Of a stretch of DNA of 64,000 nucleotides, positions 43,713 through 52,423 are shown piece after piece; position 1 is the first letter of the stretch; each line of letters starts with the position of its first letter. Origin of the DNA: Hymenobacter wooponensis (lineage in GTDB: Bacteria > Bacteroidota > Bacteroidia > Cytophagales > Hymenobacteraceae); NCBI RefSeq assembly GCF_004745865.1, contig NZ_SRKZ01000009.1, positions 1 to 64,000 on the forward strand, in the 5' to 3' direction. The translations under genes and the position numbers were made by a program. Below the pieces are notes generated by a model. The model did not search any database, was not told where the DNA came from, and saw only the letters and a program-made list of their open reading frames with translations.

Positions 43713-45863
43713 CTATGCTTCCGGGTCGGGTGGTAAGTGCGCGAGTTGTTGTTGCAGGGCATGCATGCCTTGCTGAATGGCGTGCCGCCCAGCGGCTGAG
43801 AGCGTGGGAACGGCGGCCAGTTGCTCAAGGGTCGTTAGCGACTCCAAGATGCGGGCGCGGGACAGGGGGGCAGCGGGCGGATCGGCTTGGCCGGCTGGAA
43901 ATTTTGGCGTCGCATATTTTGCCTGCTGGTTGATGTGCGCGTTGGCTTGCAGGAATGCGTCGATGATCCGTTTATCGGGAACGTCGATGTAATGCAGCGT
44001 GGTTCGCATCGACTTGTGGTTCATCCATTTCATTATATCCAATACGCTCATTTTACCGCTGTTATACAGGCTTGTAATTAGCGTCGTGCGAGCCCGGTGG
44101 CTGGTAATCGGGCCATGCGCATCATGCGTGGGAATGCCCGCCTTGCGGCAGAGTAAGGGAATCAAGCAGTGATTAAGGTACGTGCGCCCGATGGTGCCGC
44201 CCCGCCGCGTAAACAAAAAGTCGGTTAGCTCCCCGGTTTTCGGGTCCGGCTGGGCTGGGGTGGCCGGCCGCACATGCTGCCACGCAAGCACCGCGTCGCC
44301 CACTGCTTGCGGAACTGGTTTCTCAAAGGCTCGTCCGGACTTGTGCCTCGGTACGCGCAGGTAACAGGCCCCAAGCACCTCATCCTGGGGTAACCAAGCT
44401 GCGTAGCCGGTGACCTTGGGCTGGCGCCGCACGCAGCCTACTGCTAGCCGTCCGAGCTCGTCGCTTCGCAGGCCGGTCAGCAGCCAGGTAATAGCGATGG
44501 CGCGTACCAGTTCGAACGGGTAATGGGCCCGGCGCTCGCAGGTGCTGCCGTCCGGGCGGGTTAAGGGCGCGTAGGCCAGGTCCTGGGCCGTCAGGGTTGC
44601 ACTGGCCTCCCGCAATTTCATCCAAACGTGGTGTTCCAGGACACGGGGCTTGATGTTGCATTGGTCCCGGATGGCGCGCGGCGCGGCCAGCAGGCGTTGC
44701 GGGCTGAACTGCACCGGAAGCCAGCCCCACTCCTGACAATCGGCAAAAAAGCGGCGCAGGCAGCTCAGCAGCTGGGCGCGGGAAGCCGGTTTCATTTCCC
44801 GGTCAGCGCGGCTATAGCGCCCGGCATGGGCCGGGTGCAACCACTGGCCCATGCGCATAGTTTTCACGGCCGCAACGAATTGCAAGGCAATGGGCGCTGT
44901 CCACTGCTCGGGCGTGGGTGCGCCGGGCTGAGAGGCCGACCACCGGGCAGCTTTGGCCGCGGCCGTTAGGACCAGGTTGCGCACGCTTTCGTTGCAGCTC
45001 TCCGTCGAGGCCCACCGCTGCAGAAGTGACAGCCAGGCCTCGGGCATGGAATCCTGCTCGCCTCGACGCCCGACTCGGAGGCGAGGACCGGGAGTTAAGG
45101 CCTCGGTCAGGATGCCCAGCCCGTGCAAGGCTTTGGAGAGTAGAATGCAGGCGCGTCGCAGGTAGGGCAAGTCCGCCGCCAGATCGTGGACACGCTGCAG
45201 GACAGGAAGCGTGAGGTCGGTCAAATGGGGGCTGCGGGCCAAAAGAAGCGCCTGGCTGAGGCAGGCGGCCAGCACGGGGTTGCTACCGCTATTGGTCCAC
45301 CCGCCGCGCTGCAGCTCGGTCTGGACGGTGGCCAGCGCAGCCTGTAAGGCACCATGGTCTAACAGCTGGCGGGCGGCAACGGTCACGGGCTGACCGGGAG
45401 CAACGAGCGAATAGATGGGTATGCTTTTGAGCAGGTAGGCGCAGCACATCAGGTGTTCCCGGACCCGGGCCGGGGTGGCACCCAGCTGCCGCAGGCCGGG
45501 CGCGCGCGCTACCGAGCCCGCTTGTTTGGTTTTACCGATCAGGCTTACCCAAACTGCCTCATCCCAGGCCCATAGCGATGTGCCCCGGTGCTGCATCTGG
45601 CTTACCAGTACATCCAGGCAGGCGAGGACACTGGGCTCGCTGGCTTCCTCGTAACCGCAAAAGGCCAGGGCGCAGCGTACCGGCTCCAGTAAACGCGCCA
45701 GGTCGGGTCGCGTGCCCTGCCCCGGCGGCAGTGCACTGCCCGGCAGGGGCTGCGCCCGAACGCATTCAAGTAACGCATTCTTTTCGGGGACCAGCAGGGC
45801 GGGCTCTTGATTGAATTCCGCCAGGCGGGTGGCCCATACTTCCAATCGGTGGGGAGTGCTCAT
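43713..45863 (-). CDS. Large tyrosine recombinase, TnpB-like of Tn554 type
   Basis: From ATG 45863 the protein has about 716 residues. The catalytic domain is C-terminal: WLLTGLRSDELGRLAVGC with the first Arg, the HxxR box TSHRARTTL, then MNHKSMRTTLHYIDV with the second His and the Tyr nucleophile. The long N-terminal part has no family I can name. It begins 7 bp after the shorter tyrosine recombinase gene. The pair resembles Tn554 TnpA and TnpB, which act together in site-specific transposition. I found no TnpC-like third gene. Confidence 0.85.
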   Translation of the reverse strand: MSTPHRLEVWATRLAEFNQEPALLVPEKNALLECVRAQPLPGSALPPGQGTRPDLARLLEPVRCALAFCGYEEASEPSVLACLDVLVSQMQHRGTSLWAWDEAVWVSLIGKTKQAGSVARAPGLRQLGATPARVREHLMCCAYLLKSIPIYSLVAPGQPVTVAARQLLDHGALQAALATVQTELQRGGWTNSGSNPVLAACLSQALLLARSPHLTDLTLPVLQRVHDLAADLPYLRRACILLSKALHGLGILTEALTPGPRLRVGRRGEQDSMPEAWLSLLQRWASTESCNESVRNLVLTAAAKAARWSASQPGAPTPEQWTAPIALQFVAAVKTMRMGQWLHPAHAGRYSRADREMKPASRAQLLSCLRRFFADCQEWGWLPVQFSPQRLLAAPRAIRDQCNIKPRVLEHHVWMKLREASATLTAQDLAYAPLTRPDGSTCERRAHYPFELVRAIAITWLLTGLRSDELGRLAVGCVRRQPKVTGYAAWLPQDEVLGACYLRVPRHKSGRAFEKPVPQAVGDAVLAWQHVRPATPAQPDPKTGELTDFLFTRRGGTIGRTYLNHCLIPLLCRKAGIPTHDAHGPITSHRARTTLITSLYNSGKMSVLDIMKWMNHKSMRTTLHYIDVPDKRIIDAFLQANAHINQQAKYATPKFPAGQADPPAAPLSRARILESLTTLEQLAAVPTLSAAGRHAIQQGMHALQQQLAHLPPDPEA

Positions 45864-45870
45864 ACTGGCC

Positions 45871-46881
45871 TTAGCAAAGGGAGGAGTCCTGTTCATCATC
45901 CAGGGAGCGCAGGGCGTCAACTACTTTTTTGGCTATCTCAGGCGGGCGTAGATGTAGGTAGCGCATCGTCGTTTGCGGATTCTTGTGGCCGGCAATTTTG
46001 GCGATCGCCAAGAGGTCAACCCCTGCCTCCGCCAAATGCGTAAGGCGTAAATGGCGCATGGTATGGGTTCTCAATTGAGGCAAGCCGCTGCGTAGCGCTA
46101 CGGTGTGCACGATCTTGCTCCAGGACCAAATCGTGATGGGCCGGCCGGTATTGCGCCGGGACTCGGAGACAAAGAGGGGCTCGCGGGGATGGAGCGGGAC
46201 CGGCCGAATGGCCAGGTAGGCGTCGTACACTAACTGTGTTTCCCGGGAGAAGGGCACGATGCGCTGCAGTTTGTTCTTAGTCGTTTCTCTGCGCACGGTT
46301 AGCAACAGGTTTGCGTGATCCAGGTCGCCCACCTGCAGCGAGCAGACTTCTTCCCGGCGTAATGCTCCATCGTAGGCCAGCTTCAGCATCAGCAGGTTGC
46401 GCAGGGAAGTTCGTTGCATGCGAGCGGTAATCGCTGCCCACTCCTGTGCATCAGGTATCCAGGCTTCGCATTCCTCCGCCTCATTAGCTCCGGAGCTGTA
46501 ATAGGGATGAGAGCCGTGGGGGCTGGTGCTTTTGCGAAGCGGGATAGTTGTTCGCTCACCAGAATCCACCAAATATGAATAGTACAGCTTAAGTACCATC
46601 AGGTGTTGACGAATGGTGGATTTGGACAGGCCCGTTCGGGTGACATGACCTTTTCGCCAGGTCTTTTTGCCCAGGCTGTTCTGGTACAGCGCGGTGTGCT
46701 CCCGCGTTGCAAGCAGGTGGTCCACTGGGTGTTCCTGGCAATGGCGTAAGAAGTCACTTAGTACACGAGCGTATTTGAGTACCGTGTTCTTGACTAATCC
46801 TTCATTGGTAACGATTTGCAGCCAACAAGCAACAGTGGGGTGATCTGCGAGCGCAGGAAAGCGAGCATACAACTCTTCCAT
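45871..46881 (-). CDS. Tyrosine recombinase, TnpA-like of Tn554 type
   Basis: The 336-residue protein has the SAM-like N-terminal domain (residues about 15-105) and a catalytic domain with ALRREEV (Arg 175), the HTMRH box (His 273, Arg 276), AGHKN (His 299) and the nucleophile in RYLHL (Tyr 308). All key residues are present, so it should be active. It heads an operon with the larger recombinase. An AT-rich leader with repeats lies upstream and may hold the promoter and an operator. Confidence 0.9.
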   Translation of the reverse strand: MEELYARFPALADHPTVACWLQIVTNEGLVKNTVLKYARVLSDFLRHCQEHPVDHLLATREHTALYQNSLGKKTWRKGHVTRTGLSKSTIRQHLMVLKLYYSYLVDSGERTTIPLRKSTSPHGSHPYYSSGANEAEECEAWIPDAQEWAAITARMQRTSLRNLLMLKLAYDGALRREEVCSLQVGDLDHANLLLTVRRETTKNKLQRIVPFSRETQLVYDAYLAIRPVPLHPREPLFVSESRRNTGRPITIWSWSKIVHTVALRSGLPQLRTHTMRHLRLTHLAEAGVDLLAIAKIAGHKNPQTTMRYLHLRPPEIAKKVVDALRSLDDEQDSSLC

Positions 46882-47261
46882 AAAAAGCGATTTGTGAAGG
46901 ATTGAACAGACCGCAAAGGTATTAATGCAATATAATCATTTCAAAGTGCAATCATTTCTAATTGCACCGAATTCAGATAGATTACACGGATCAAGTAGTA
47001 TATGTATATTAATAATACAATTTATAAATTCTGGATAGGGTATTATTTTTTAATAATTTTATTGGATTAGCATAGCTAAAAAGAGTTTTTGAGCTGATTT
47101 AGAGCAAAAAAGAACATGCGGTATAATGTAAAGAAGAGTAAGCCTATTTACTCATGAATGCACAATACTTGATAAAGTTACAAATGGTATTTTGCCGCTT
47201 TTTGGTCAAATTTTGTCTTGGATGAAAGCCAGGCCAGTTCTAGCTTGTGCTGGAGTTGTAA
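46882..47261. other. AT-rich regulatory gap
   Basis: About 380 bp, clearly more AT-rich than its surroundings. It contains a GTGCAAT / ATTGCAC inverted repeat (46946-46967), two AATCATTTC direct repeats beside it, and stretches such as TATATTAATAATACA that could be promoters or an attachment region. No gene seen. Confidence 0.45.
46946..46967. promoter_or_regulatory. Inverted repeat upstream of the recombinase operon
   Basis: GTGCAAT and ATTGCAC form a perfect 7-bp inverted repeat with an 8-bp centre, 65 bp before the first recombinase start. It may be an operator for one of the XRE proteins nearby. Confidence 0.5.
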
Positions 47262-47519
47262 CTACACTGCCTTCTGCTTACTACTCTGTTGACTTAGGTG
47301 TAATTCAACTCGCCGCAGCAGCGTGGATGGCTTCTCGTTCAGAGCCTGGGCCAAGTTGAATAGCGTTACTAGAGAAGGAGCCTGCTTACCGTTTTCTAAA
47401 TGTGAAATATAGGTGCGATTCAAACTGCTGGCATAAGCCAGCTCTTCCTGGGACATACTTAGCTGTTTTCGTGACTGCTGGAGTACTTGGCCGAAAATCT
47501 CTGCTATCTCGTCACTCAT
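47262..47519 (-). CDS. XRE-family transcriptional regulator
   Basis: From ATG 47519 the product is 85 residues and nearly all one helix-turn-helix domain (LSMSQEELAYASSLNRTYIS, then HLENGKQAPSLVTLFNLAQA). This is a Cro/C1-type DNA-binding domain. It may control the recombinase operon just downstream on the same strand. An ATG further upstream gives a tail unlike the family. Confidence 0.85.
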   Translation of the reverse strand: MSDEIAEIFGQVLQQSRKQLSMSQEELAYASSLNRTYISHLENGKQAPSLVTLFNLAQALNEKPSTLLRRVELHLSQQSSKQKAV

Positions 47520-47609
47520 TTTTTGGTAGCATAAAATAGGGTGAGCTGTACGCCGGACTTGCCAGAAACTGCAACAGGAATGCAAAGTTTAGCGGCAGTA
47601 AGCCACCGA

Positions 47610-47846
47610 TCAGGTAGTGGAGGAAAAGTCGAATAACTCCCTCACGTCTATCTGCAAAGTGCGCGCTAAGACGAAGACAGTACTTAAGCTTGTGTTAATG
47701 ACACCCCGCTCAATCCGACCGATTTGACTGAATTCTATCTCCGCAGCTGCTGCTAAGCTTTCTTGGGTGAACCCCTTAGCCGTCCGCAAGTGGCGCAAGC
47801 GAAGCCCAAACTGCTGCAGGCCGTGTTGATCCCGGAGGTATTTCAC
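47610..47846 (-). CDS. XRE-family transcriptional regulator
   Basis: A GTG at 47846 gives a 78-residue Cro/C1-type domain (RLRHLRTAKGFTQESLAAAA, FSQIGRIERGVINTSLSTVF) ending in a short acidic tail (DVRELFDFSSTT). It is tandem with the other XRE gene, 90 bp apart, and both point toward the recombinase operon. They may form a regulatory pair. Confidence 0.85.
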   Translation of the reverse strand: MKYLRDQHGLQQFGLRLRHLRTAKGFTQESLAAAAEIEFSQIGRIERGVINTSLSTVFVLARTLQIDVRELFDFSSTT

Positions 47847-48075
47847 CCCGCAAAAGAGGCGGCTAAAGCCAGAAAATGTTAGGGCAAATTTGCCCTATTT
47901 AAATATTGAGCTACCTTAGTGCCCGGCTTCTACAGGTTGTTTACTTGCTATTGCTTGCATACCTACCTGCTTTCCCTATTACCAGACGTTGCTCTCCACT
48001 TTATATAGATCAAGGTTGCTGCCGGTGCTTTCCATACCGAAAATCCACCTTCTTCACTTTGCCACTGCCCCCTTC

Positions 48076-48501
48076 ATGGAAAGCGTACGAAAAATTAGAA
48101 TCGTTATTGAGGCGGAACTGCGCGAGCGGGTTCCAACCATGCCTTCTTCGTCTGCGACAGATCTTGACCCACTAGAGTATAGCTATGAGCAGGCACTCTT
48201 TAGTGCCTTGCGGGCCGATCCTGAGCGCTATGCCGCGTTTATCAAGATACGCGCCATTACTAGCCTGGAAATCCTTGGGTTGCACAACGAGATTTCTAAA
48301 TTAGCTCAGATCCGGGATAGCTATACGGCCAGTATAAAAACCTTGGAAAGTCTGCTCCCAAGTCTTCCCCAGCCAGCGCAGCAATATCTACAAGAGGCGT
48401 TAACGAAGGGGTGGATTATGGATGATGCGGATAGCATATATAACACGATGCAAATTGAGCCGCTAAGTTTGGCAATCGAGTATCCAACCGATCGTTCATA
48501 A
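48076..48501 (+). CDS. Hypothetical helical protein
   Basis: From ATG 48076 the 141-residue protein is rich in charged helix text (YEQALFSALRADPERYAAFI, LEILGLHNEISKLAQIRDSY, SIKTLESLLPSLPQPAQQYL). It has no signal peptide or membrane helix. Heptad-like spacing in the middle hints at a coiled coil. It is transcribed away from the XRE pair. Family unknown. Confidence 0.55.
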   Translation: MESVRKIRIVIEAELRERVPTMPSSSATDLDPLEYSYEQALFSALRADPERYAAFIKIRAITSLEILGLHNEISKLAQIRDSYTASIKTLESLLPSLPQPAQQYLQEALTKGWIMDDADSIYNTMQIEPLSLAIEYPTDRS

Positions 48502-48683
48502 CGAAGTACTACACGCACTATAGGGTTCTACTACCCTACCTAAGTGTTCTGACTGTTCGTACAAGACGCTGCTCTTTACCCTGCTGGTAGGATATGCTGG
48601 GTGTAAGCTGGCACCCAAAATTCGTATTGACCCGTTACGTATTCATTGCGTTAGAAGGTAGGTGTGACGGCACCCACTTCTTT

Positions 48684-48713
48684 AAACCCTGGAGCCCCCA
48701 GCCTCCGGGGTTT
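48684..48713 (+). terminator. Probable terminator
   Basis: AAACCCTGGAG / CTCCGGGGTTT forms a hairpin with one G-U-type mismatch and a short loop, followed by TTTATT. It lies in the 411-bp gap 48502-48912, which otherwise shows no gene. Confidence 0.6.
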
Positions 48714-48912
48714 ATTCGTTTATAAGCAACCGAGTTGGCGGGTGGATACCGTGCGTTATCCTTAAGACACATATAACAGCCCCCCTTTTTAGGCCAGAAA
48801 CGCGTTTTCAGCAGGTAATTTGCCCGGCCAATCGATTCTTTTTTTTGCTCCTGATTTGGAAGTCTAAAGCGAATAGCCGTCTTTTTTCGACACCAACTTT
48901 TCCATTCCAGCC

Positions 48913-49188
48913 ATGAGCAACACCTTACTTGAACAAGTCAAAGCCCTGCACCGCCCCTACAATCAGGTCGCTGAAACGCAAGTGGGTATGCCCTCCAAAC
49001 GCCCCCGGACGCACGACAACTACGCGGCCCAGGAACAGCGCGTGATTGATGAGGCTTTTGAAGTGTCACGGGTGGCCCGGAGCCTGCCTACTGCTGGCAC
49101 CGAATACGAGGCGCAAGTAGAAAACATCATCGACGGCTGCCGGCAGATTCAATCCAACCCGTATTTGCGGCTTGGCGGCATCGTGTAA
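48913..49188 (+). CDS. Hypothetical small protein
   Basis: The 91-residue product is hydrophilic and looks well folded (NTLLEQVKALHRPYNQVAET, EQRVIDEAFEVSRVARSLPT, VENIIDGCRQIQSNPYLRL). No family recognised. It is followed by the 54-bp palindrome at 49217, which probably ends its transcript. Confidence 0.6.
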   Translation: MSNTLLEQVKALHRPYNQVAETQVGMPSKRPRTHDNYAAQEQRVIDEAFEVSRVARSLPTAGTEYEAQVENIIDGCRQIQSNPYLRLGGIV

Positions 49189-49216
49189 ATTCAGCCTGCT
49201 AGGCCACGTCTGGTTG

Positions 49217-49270
49217 CTGCTGGTCAGGATGGGGACGCAGTGGCCACTGCGTCCCCATCCTGACCAGCAG
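49217..49270. repeat. 54-bp perfect palindrome without spacer
   Basis: Positions 49217-49243 and 49244-49270 are exact reverse complements with no loop, giving 27 paired bases per arm centred on CAGTGGCCACTG. There is no T-run. It could form a cruciform or act as a strong RNA hairpin. The rest of 49189-49573 shows only coding-like scraps on the minus strand. Confidence 0.9.
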
Positions 49271-49573
49271 TTCCAGCAGTTTAGTCCCAGTTCCTGAGCC
49301 ACGCTACGCTGAAATTGCTCGTGACTCCGGCTGCTGGGCTTCCAGCAAGCGCTTAGCGAGCAGTTGGCGCATACTCATAAGCGGACAGAAAATTCCTTGG
49401 ATCTGGACACCAGAAAAAAAGTTTGTGATAATTCTGCATATCCACTCCTTGTAGTATAAAGGGAATAAGACGGCTAAAACGCTCTGCGGCTAAAATGCTT
49501 GTTTTTAGAGTATTGCAGTCGCTATCTATGCACAACAAAGTTTATTCCACCGGCTTTTAACCATCATCTGACC

Positions 49574-49774
49574 ATGCAACAACCCACGAGCCCTGAACGC
49601 CAGGAAGCCTACTACAAATGGCTCGCCCAGCAGGAAAAAGAAGAAAACGAGGAACGATTCCGGCAGATCAATGAAGGGGACGACCTGGGCGAGGAAACAA
49701 TTGAATCCATTCTCGGTGACCTATACCCCAACCGGGAACCGGATGAGGAAATCGAAATCGACGACTACGAGTAG
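49574..49774 (+). CDS. Small acidic protein
   Basis: From ATG 49574 the product is 66 residues and very acidic at the end (GEETIESILGDLYPNREPDE, EIEIDDYE). The start has PERQEAYYKWLAQQEKEENE. It is followed within 35 bp by a strong terminator, supporting a real gene. Charge pattern recalls small DNA-mimic or regulatory proteins, but this is a guess. Function unknown. Confidence 0.6.
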   Translation: MQQPTSPERQEAYYKWLAQQEKEENEERFRQINEGDDLGEETIESILGDLYPNREPDEEIEIDDYE

Positions 49775-49805
49775 TCAGCTGGTGCCTGAGCACCACTGGC
49801 ACGAA

Positions 49806-49838
49806 AAACGCCCGAGGCAAATATGGCCTCGGGCGTTT
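49806..49838 (+). terminator. Intrinsic terminator
   Basis: A perfect 13-bp stem (AAACGCCCGAGGC / GCCTCGGGCGTTT) with a 7-base loop, ending in TTT. It serves the small acidic protein gene. Confidence 0.8.
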
Positions 49839-49857
49839 CATTGTCGTCGCGCTCCAC

Positions 49858-50013
49858 TCAGGCCTTCTGGGACAGCAGCTGCAGGGCGTAGGTGCGGTGG
49901 GACAGCTCCAGCACGTCCGGATTTATTTTGGCCCCGGCGGCAATGCACACCCCGATGGCCTGCTTGATCATTCCCTCCTCGACGCCACGAAACGAGCGAA
50001 AGGGGTTCAAAAA
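49858..50013 (-). pseudogene. C-terminal remnant, unknown family
   Basis: The minus strand reads NPFRSFRGVEEG, MIKQAIGVCIAAGAKINPDV and LELSHRTYALQLLSQKA with a stop at 49858. The phrase fits a real protein end; an ATG at 49971 could make a 37-residue peptide. No upstream part exists, because the next 280 bp code on the other strand. Confidence 0.4.
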
Positions 50014-50291
50014 ACAACGTGACCGTGGTGGAACCGCGGGTTAACAAAGCGTTCGAAGCCAACAACAGACTGACCACCGCGCGGGATGCTTCCGTGTCGG
50101 CCAGCTATCTGAACCTGAAGCTGCAGGAACTCTACGTGGTGCAGGAATTCCAGGAGAAAGTGCAGGGGAAGATTCGGAAGCAGATGCGCGAGAAGGAACT
50201 CGCGTAGCGGGAACAGGACGAAGCCCGCCTGAATGCCGTGAAAGAGGAGCGCCACTATGTGGAGGCCCTTCGCAAAGCCCAAAAAGTGTGA
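50013..50291 (+). pseudogene. DUF4041-like gene fragment
   Basis: One frame reads EANNRLTTARDASVSASYLN, KLQELYVVQEFQEKVQGKIR, KQMREKELA, a TAG, then DEARLNAVKEERHYVEALRK. The coiled-coil text around KLQELYVVQEFQEKV is characteristic of the DUF4041 domain of GIY-YIG-type proteins. Both ends of the gene are missing and a stop interrupts it. Confidence 0.5.
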
Positions 50292-50311
50292 AGCTCTACC
50301 AGAAACCCTAA

Positions 50312-50431
50312 ACAGCTTTCAAACTAGGCGCTCTTGCAGCCGTGGGGCTGCTGGTCTACCTAAGTAAGAAGGACGATAAGCAAGCCGGAGAGCCAGCGTC
50401 CGTGCGTGCACTTTCGCGTCAAACTGGGTAG
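50312..50431 (+). other. Small membrane-like frame, possible fragment
   Basis: A 39-codon stretch reads AFKLGALAAVGLLVYLSKKD, then DKQAGEPASVRALSRQTG and a stop. It looks like a single-helix small membrane protein, but no start codon is present in frame, so it is probably broken. Confidence 0.3.
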
Positions 50432-50539
50432 TTGGATAGCTTATAGCCTGCCAGCAGGTGCAGGTAGCCTAGGCGTGTATCTGGGTAAGTGAACACGACA
50501 GAGCGGCCAGCACGGTGCTGGAGAGGCGCTATGCAAACG

Positions 50540-50584
50540 AAAGCCCCTCGCGTCACTTCCTGAGGATAGCGGGCGAGGGGCTTT
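50540..50584 (+). terminator. Possible terminator
   Basis: AAAGCCCCTCGC / GCGAGGGGCTTT, 12 bp perfect, 21-base loop, ending in TTT. The loop is large, so an attenuator is possible. Confidence 0.5.
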
Positions 50585-50656
50585 ACCATGGTGCATACTG
50601 TTATGGGGCGTTGAGACCTCGACAAGGCGACTTACTGTAAGTCGCAGGTAGGCCTA

Positions 50657-50785
50657 CTAGTCGCCTTTCTTATGCTTATGCGGTTTCAGATCGGGGTGTT
50701 TCGGTCTGTTTTCTTCCGTCACCCGTCTTCTTCTGTCCGGAGTACCATCTTCTTTATTAGGCTTAGGGCCGGGTTTGATAGCCAT
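50657..50785 (-). CDS. Very small basic protein
   Basis: An ATG at 50785 opens a 42-residue frame: MAIKPGPKPNKEDGTPDRRR, then a run rich in Lys, Arg and His ending HKHKKGD. It is strongly basic and proline-rich, probably disordered, and may bind nucleic acid or ribosomes. It is shorter than most gene finders report. The GPKP start resembles other small Bacteroidota basic proteins, though I cannot name a family. Confidence 0.5.
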   Translation of the reverse strand: MAIKPGPKPNKEDGTPDRRRRVTEENRPKHPDLKPHKHKKGD

Positions 50786-51103
50786 GGTAATAGGTAGTGG
50801 TTAAGGGTAAAACATGTATCTACGTGTTGAAATATACACGCTTATCGGATAAGAGGAAACGATCGTCCAGCCTTTAAATAGCCTTTATTTCCTGCCGGAC
50901 AGCAAACTGAGTAATTACAGCGACTGCCCAGTTGCCCGGAGCGCGGTAACGTGTGCTATTAGTAAAACTATCACGCCGCAATAGCATTGTATTCAGCTCG
51001 TATAGGTACGTTAGCCCGGTGTAAGATCACTGAGAGTGATCAAAGAAGGCTGATAAGCCTCTGACACACGTGGTAGTTTAACTTTCTCTTTTACTTACCC
51101 TAC
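50786..51103. other. Gap, no gene seen
   Basis: About 320 bp between divergent genes. It should hold promoters for both the small basic gene and 51104. I saw no clear TAnnTTTG box and no RNA gene. Confidence 0.3.
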
Positions 51104-52012
51104 ATGAAAGTATCTGAAGTGTCGTCCGAATCACTTGTAACCATGGGATTGTTCGCCCTCTACGCGGCCGGTTACCTGATTGTGAATATGTACCTAGCAA
51201 CTCACAATCTGACAGAAGCAAGTTGGTTGAGCTTTAACTATATCAAAGCGGGCATCAGCTTCTTAGGCTTTACGCTACCTCCCGTGCTAATAGCCTACTA
51301 TACCACGCACGATCAAGAGCAGGTACCCATACCTATAGTGGATGCTGCGTTTGCTGTACTGGGAGCTCTTGGGTATGGATGCGCTGCGTTCACCATAACG
51401 GGGAGCTTCTCGGCAACGGCTGAATCGGTTGCGCCCATGAAAGTAGTGATCATAGCCGTCGCATTTGTTGCAGCCAGTATATTCTTATTTGCGGCGCTTA
51501 AACCGGCTGCAGGCACTCCTAATTGGGGCAAAAAGCATGGACTGCCGTGGTTCTACCTACTAGTGGCTGTTGTAATAATATGGGTAGGCGTATATGGCAT
51601 GAGCTTACTCATCCTGTACTTCATCTCCAGTGGAGTGGTCTGTCAAGTAATAGTTCGGCAGATGCGCCGGATTAGGGAAAAACCTTCGCTCCAGCGAGCA
51701 GTGTGGGCTGCTATAGCAGGCATTACTTTTCTCCTAGTAGCGTGCGTGTTATACGGAGTGCTCTTCTATCGCTGGATGCCGTTGCAGTTGGGCGGTGGGC
51801 GGCCCTACTTCACCCGCTTTTACCTGCAGGCAGAAGCGCTTGACAAGCTGGTAAAAAGTGGGGCTATTACATCCCCAGCTGTGCTGCAGGCACCTGTCGA
51901 GGTGGTGTACATCTCGGAAAAAAATTACTACGTGCTGCTTAATGGCAATGCGGTTGCCTTACCCATCGAGAGCATAACTGGATACGCAGGATCCGACACC
52001 CAAAATCTCTGA
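51104..52012 (+). CDS. Multi-helix membrane protein, unknown function
   Basis: The 302-residue product has six or seven transmembrane segments: residues about 12-30, 42-62, 78-98, 110-128, 148-172 and 200-222. A soluble C-terminal domain of about 75 residues follows (PYFTRFYLQAEALDKLVKSG, VEVVYISEKNYYVLLNGNAV). No family recognised. It is a single gene and its composition is less GC-rich than the efflux operon after it. Confidence 0.6.
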   Translation: MKVSEVSSESLVTMGLFALYAAGYLIVNMYLATHNLTEASWLSFNYIKAGISFLGFTLPPVLIAYYTTHDQEQVPIPIVDAAFAVLGALGYGCAAFTITGSFSATAESVAPMKVVIIAVAFVAASIFLFAALKPAAGTPNWGKKHGLPWFYLLVAVVIIWVGVYGMSLLILYFISSGVVCQVIVRQMRRIREKPSLQRAVWAAIAGITFLLVACVLYGVLFYRWMPLQLGGGRPYFTRFYLQAEALDKLVKSGAITSPAVLQAPVEVVYISEKNYYVLLNGNAVALPIESITGYAGSDTQNL

Positions 52013-52423
52013 CCAAATTGCTTGATGTCGCAAAAGCAAGCAGTTAAGGCCGTGGTTCAGAAAATTAAATGTTACGGCACCTACCTGGTGCGCATTGAAT
52101 CCTTCCCATTAAGCCTTGCATTTGTCCTTACGGGCAACTCAACAATTACACTTACATCGCGGTCTGGCAAGATTGCACAGTGACGCGCACTCCGGCCTCA
52201 ACCGGTATTGACGAGTTGGTCAATATCAGTTAGAGCATAGCTTTTCGTGAGTTTGGTCTGCCTGCGTCGGATTTGTTCCGACGCTCTGCATATTGTTTTA
52301 AAAAACCGAGCCACTACTGGTTCGCTTCTCCGGTTTTGTGACCGGCGCCTTCTTACCAAGCAGTGCATGTAGAGCAAGGTAGCGTAATGGGTATAAGGTG
52401 CTCCAATTTTCCTCCAGAATTGA
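52013..52423. other. Gap with a weak hairpin
   Basis: About 410 bp. A weak stem (AAAACCG near 52302 and CGGTTTT near 52332) could end the 51104 transcript. No gene or family feature seen. Confidence 0.3.
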
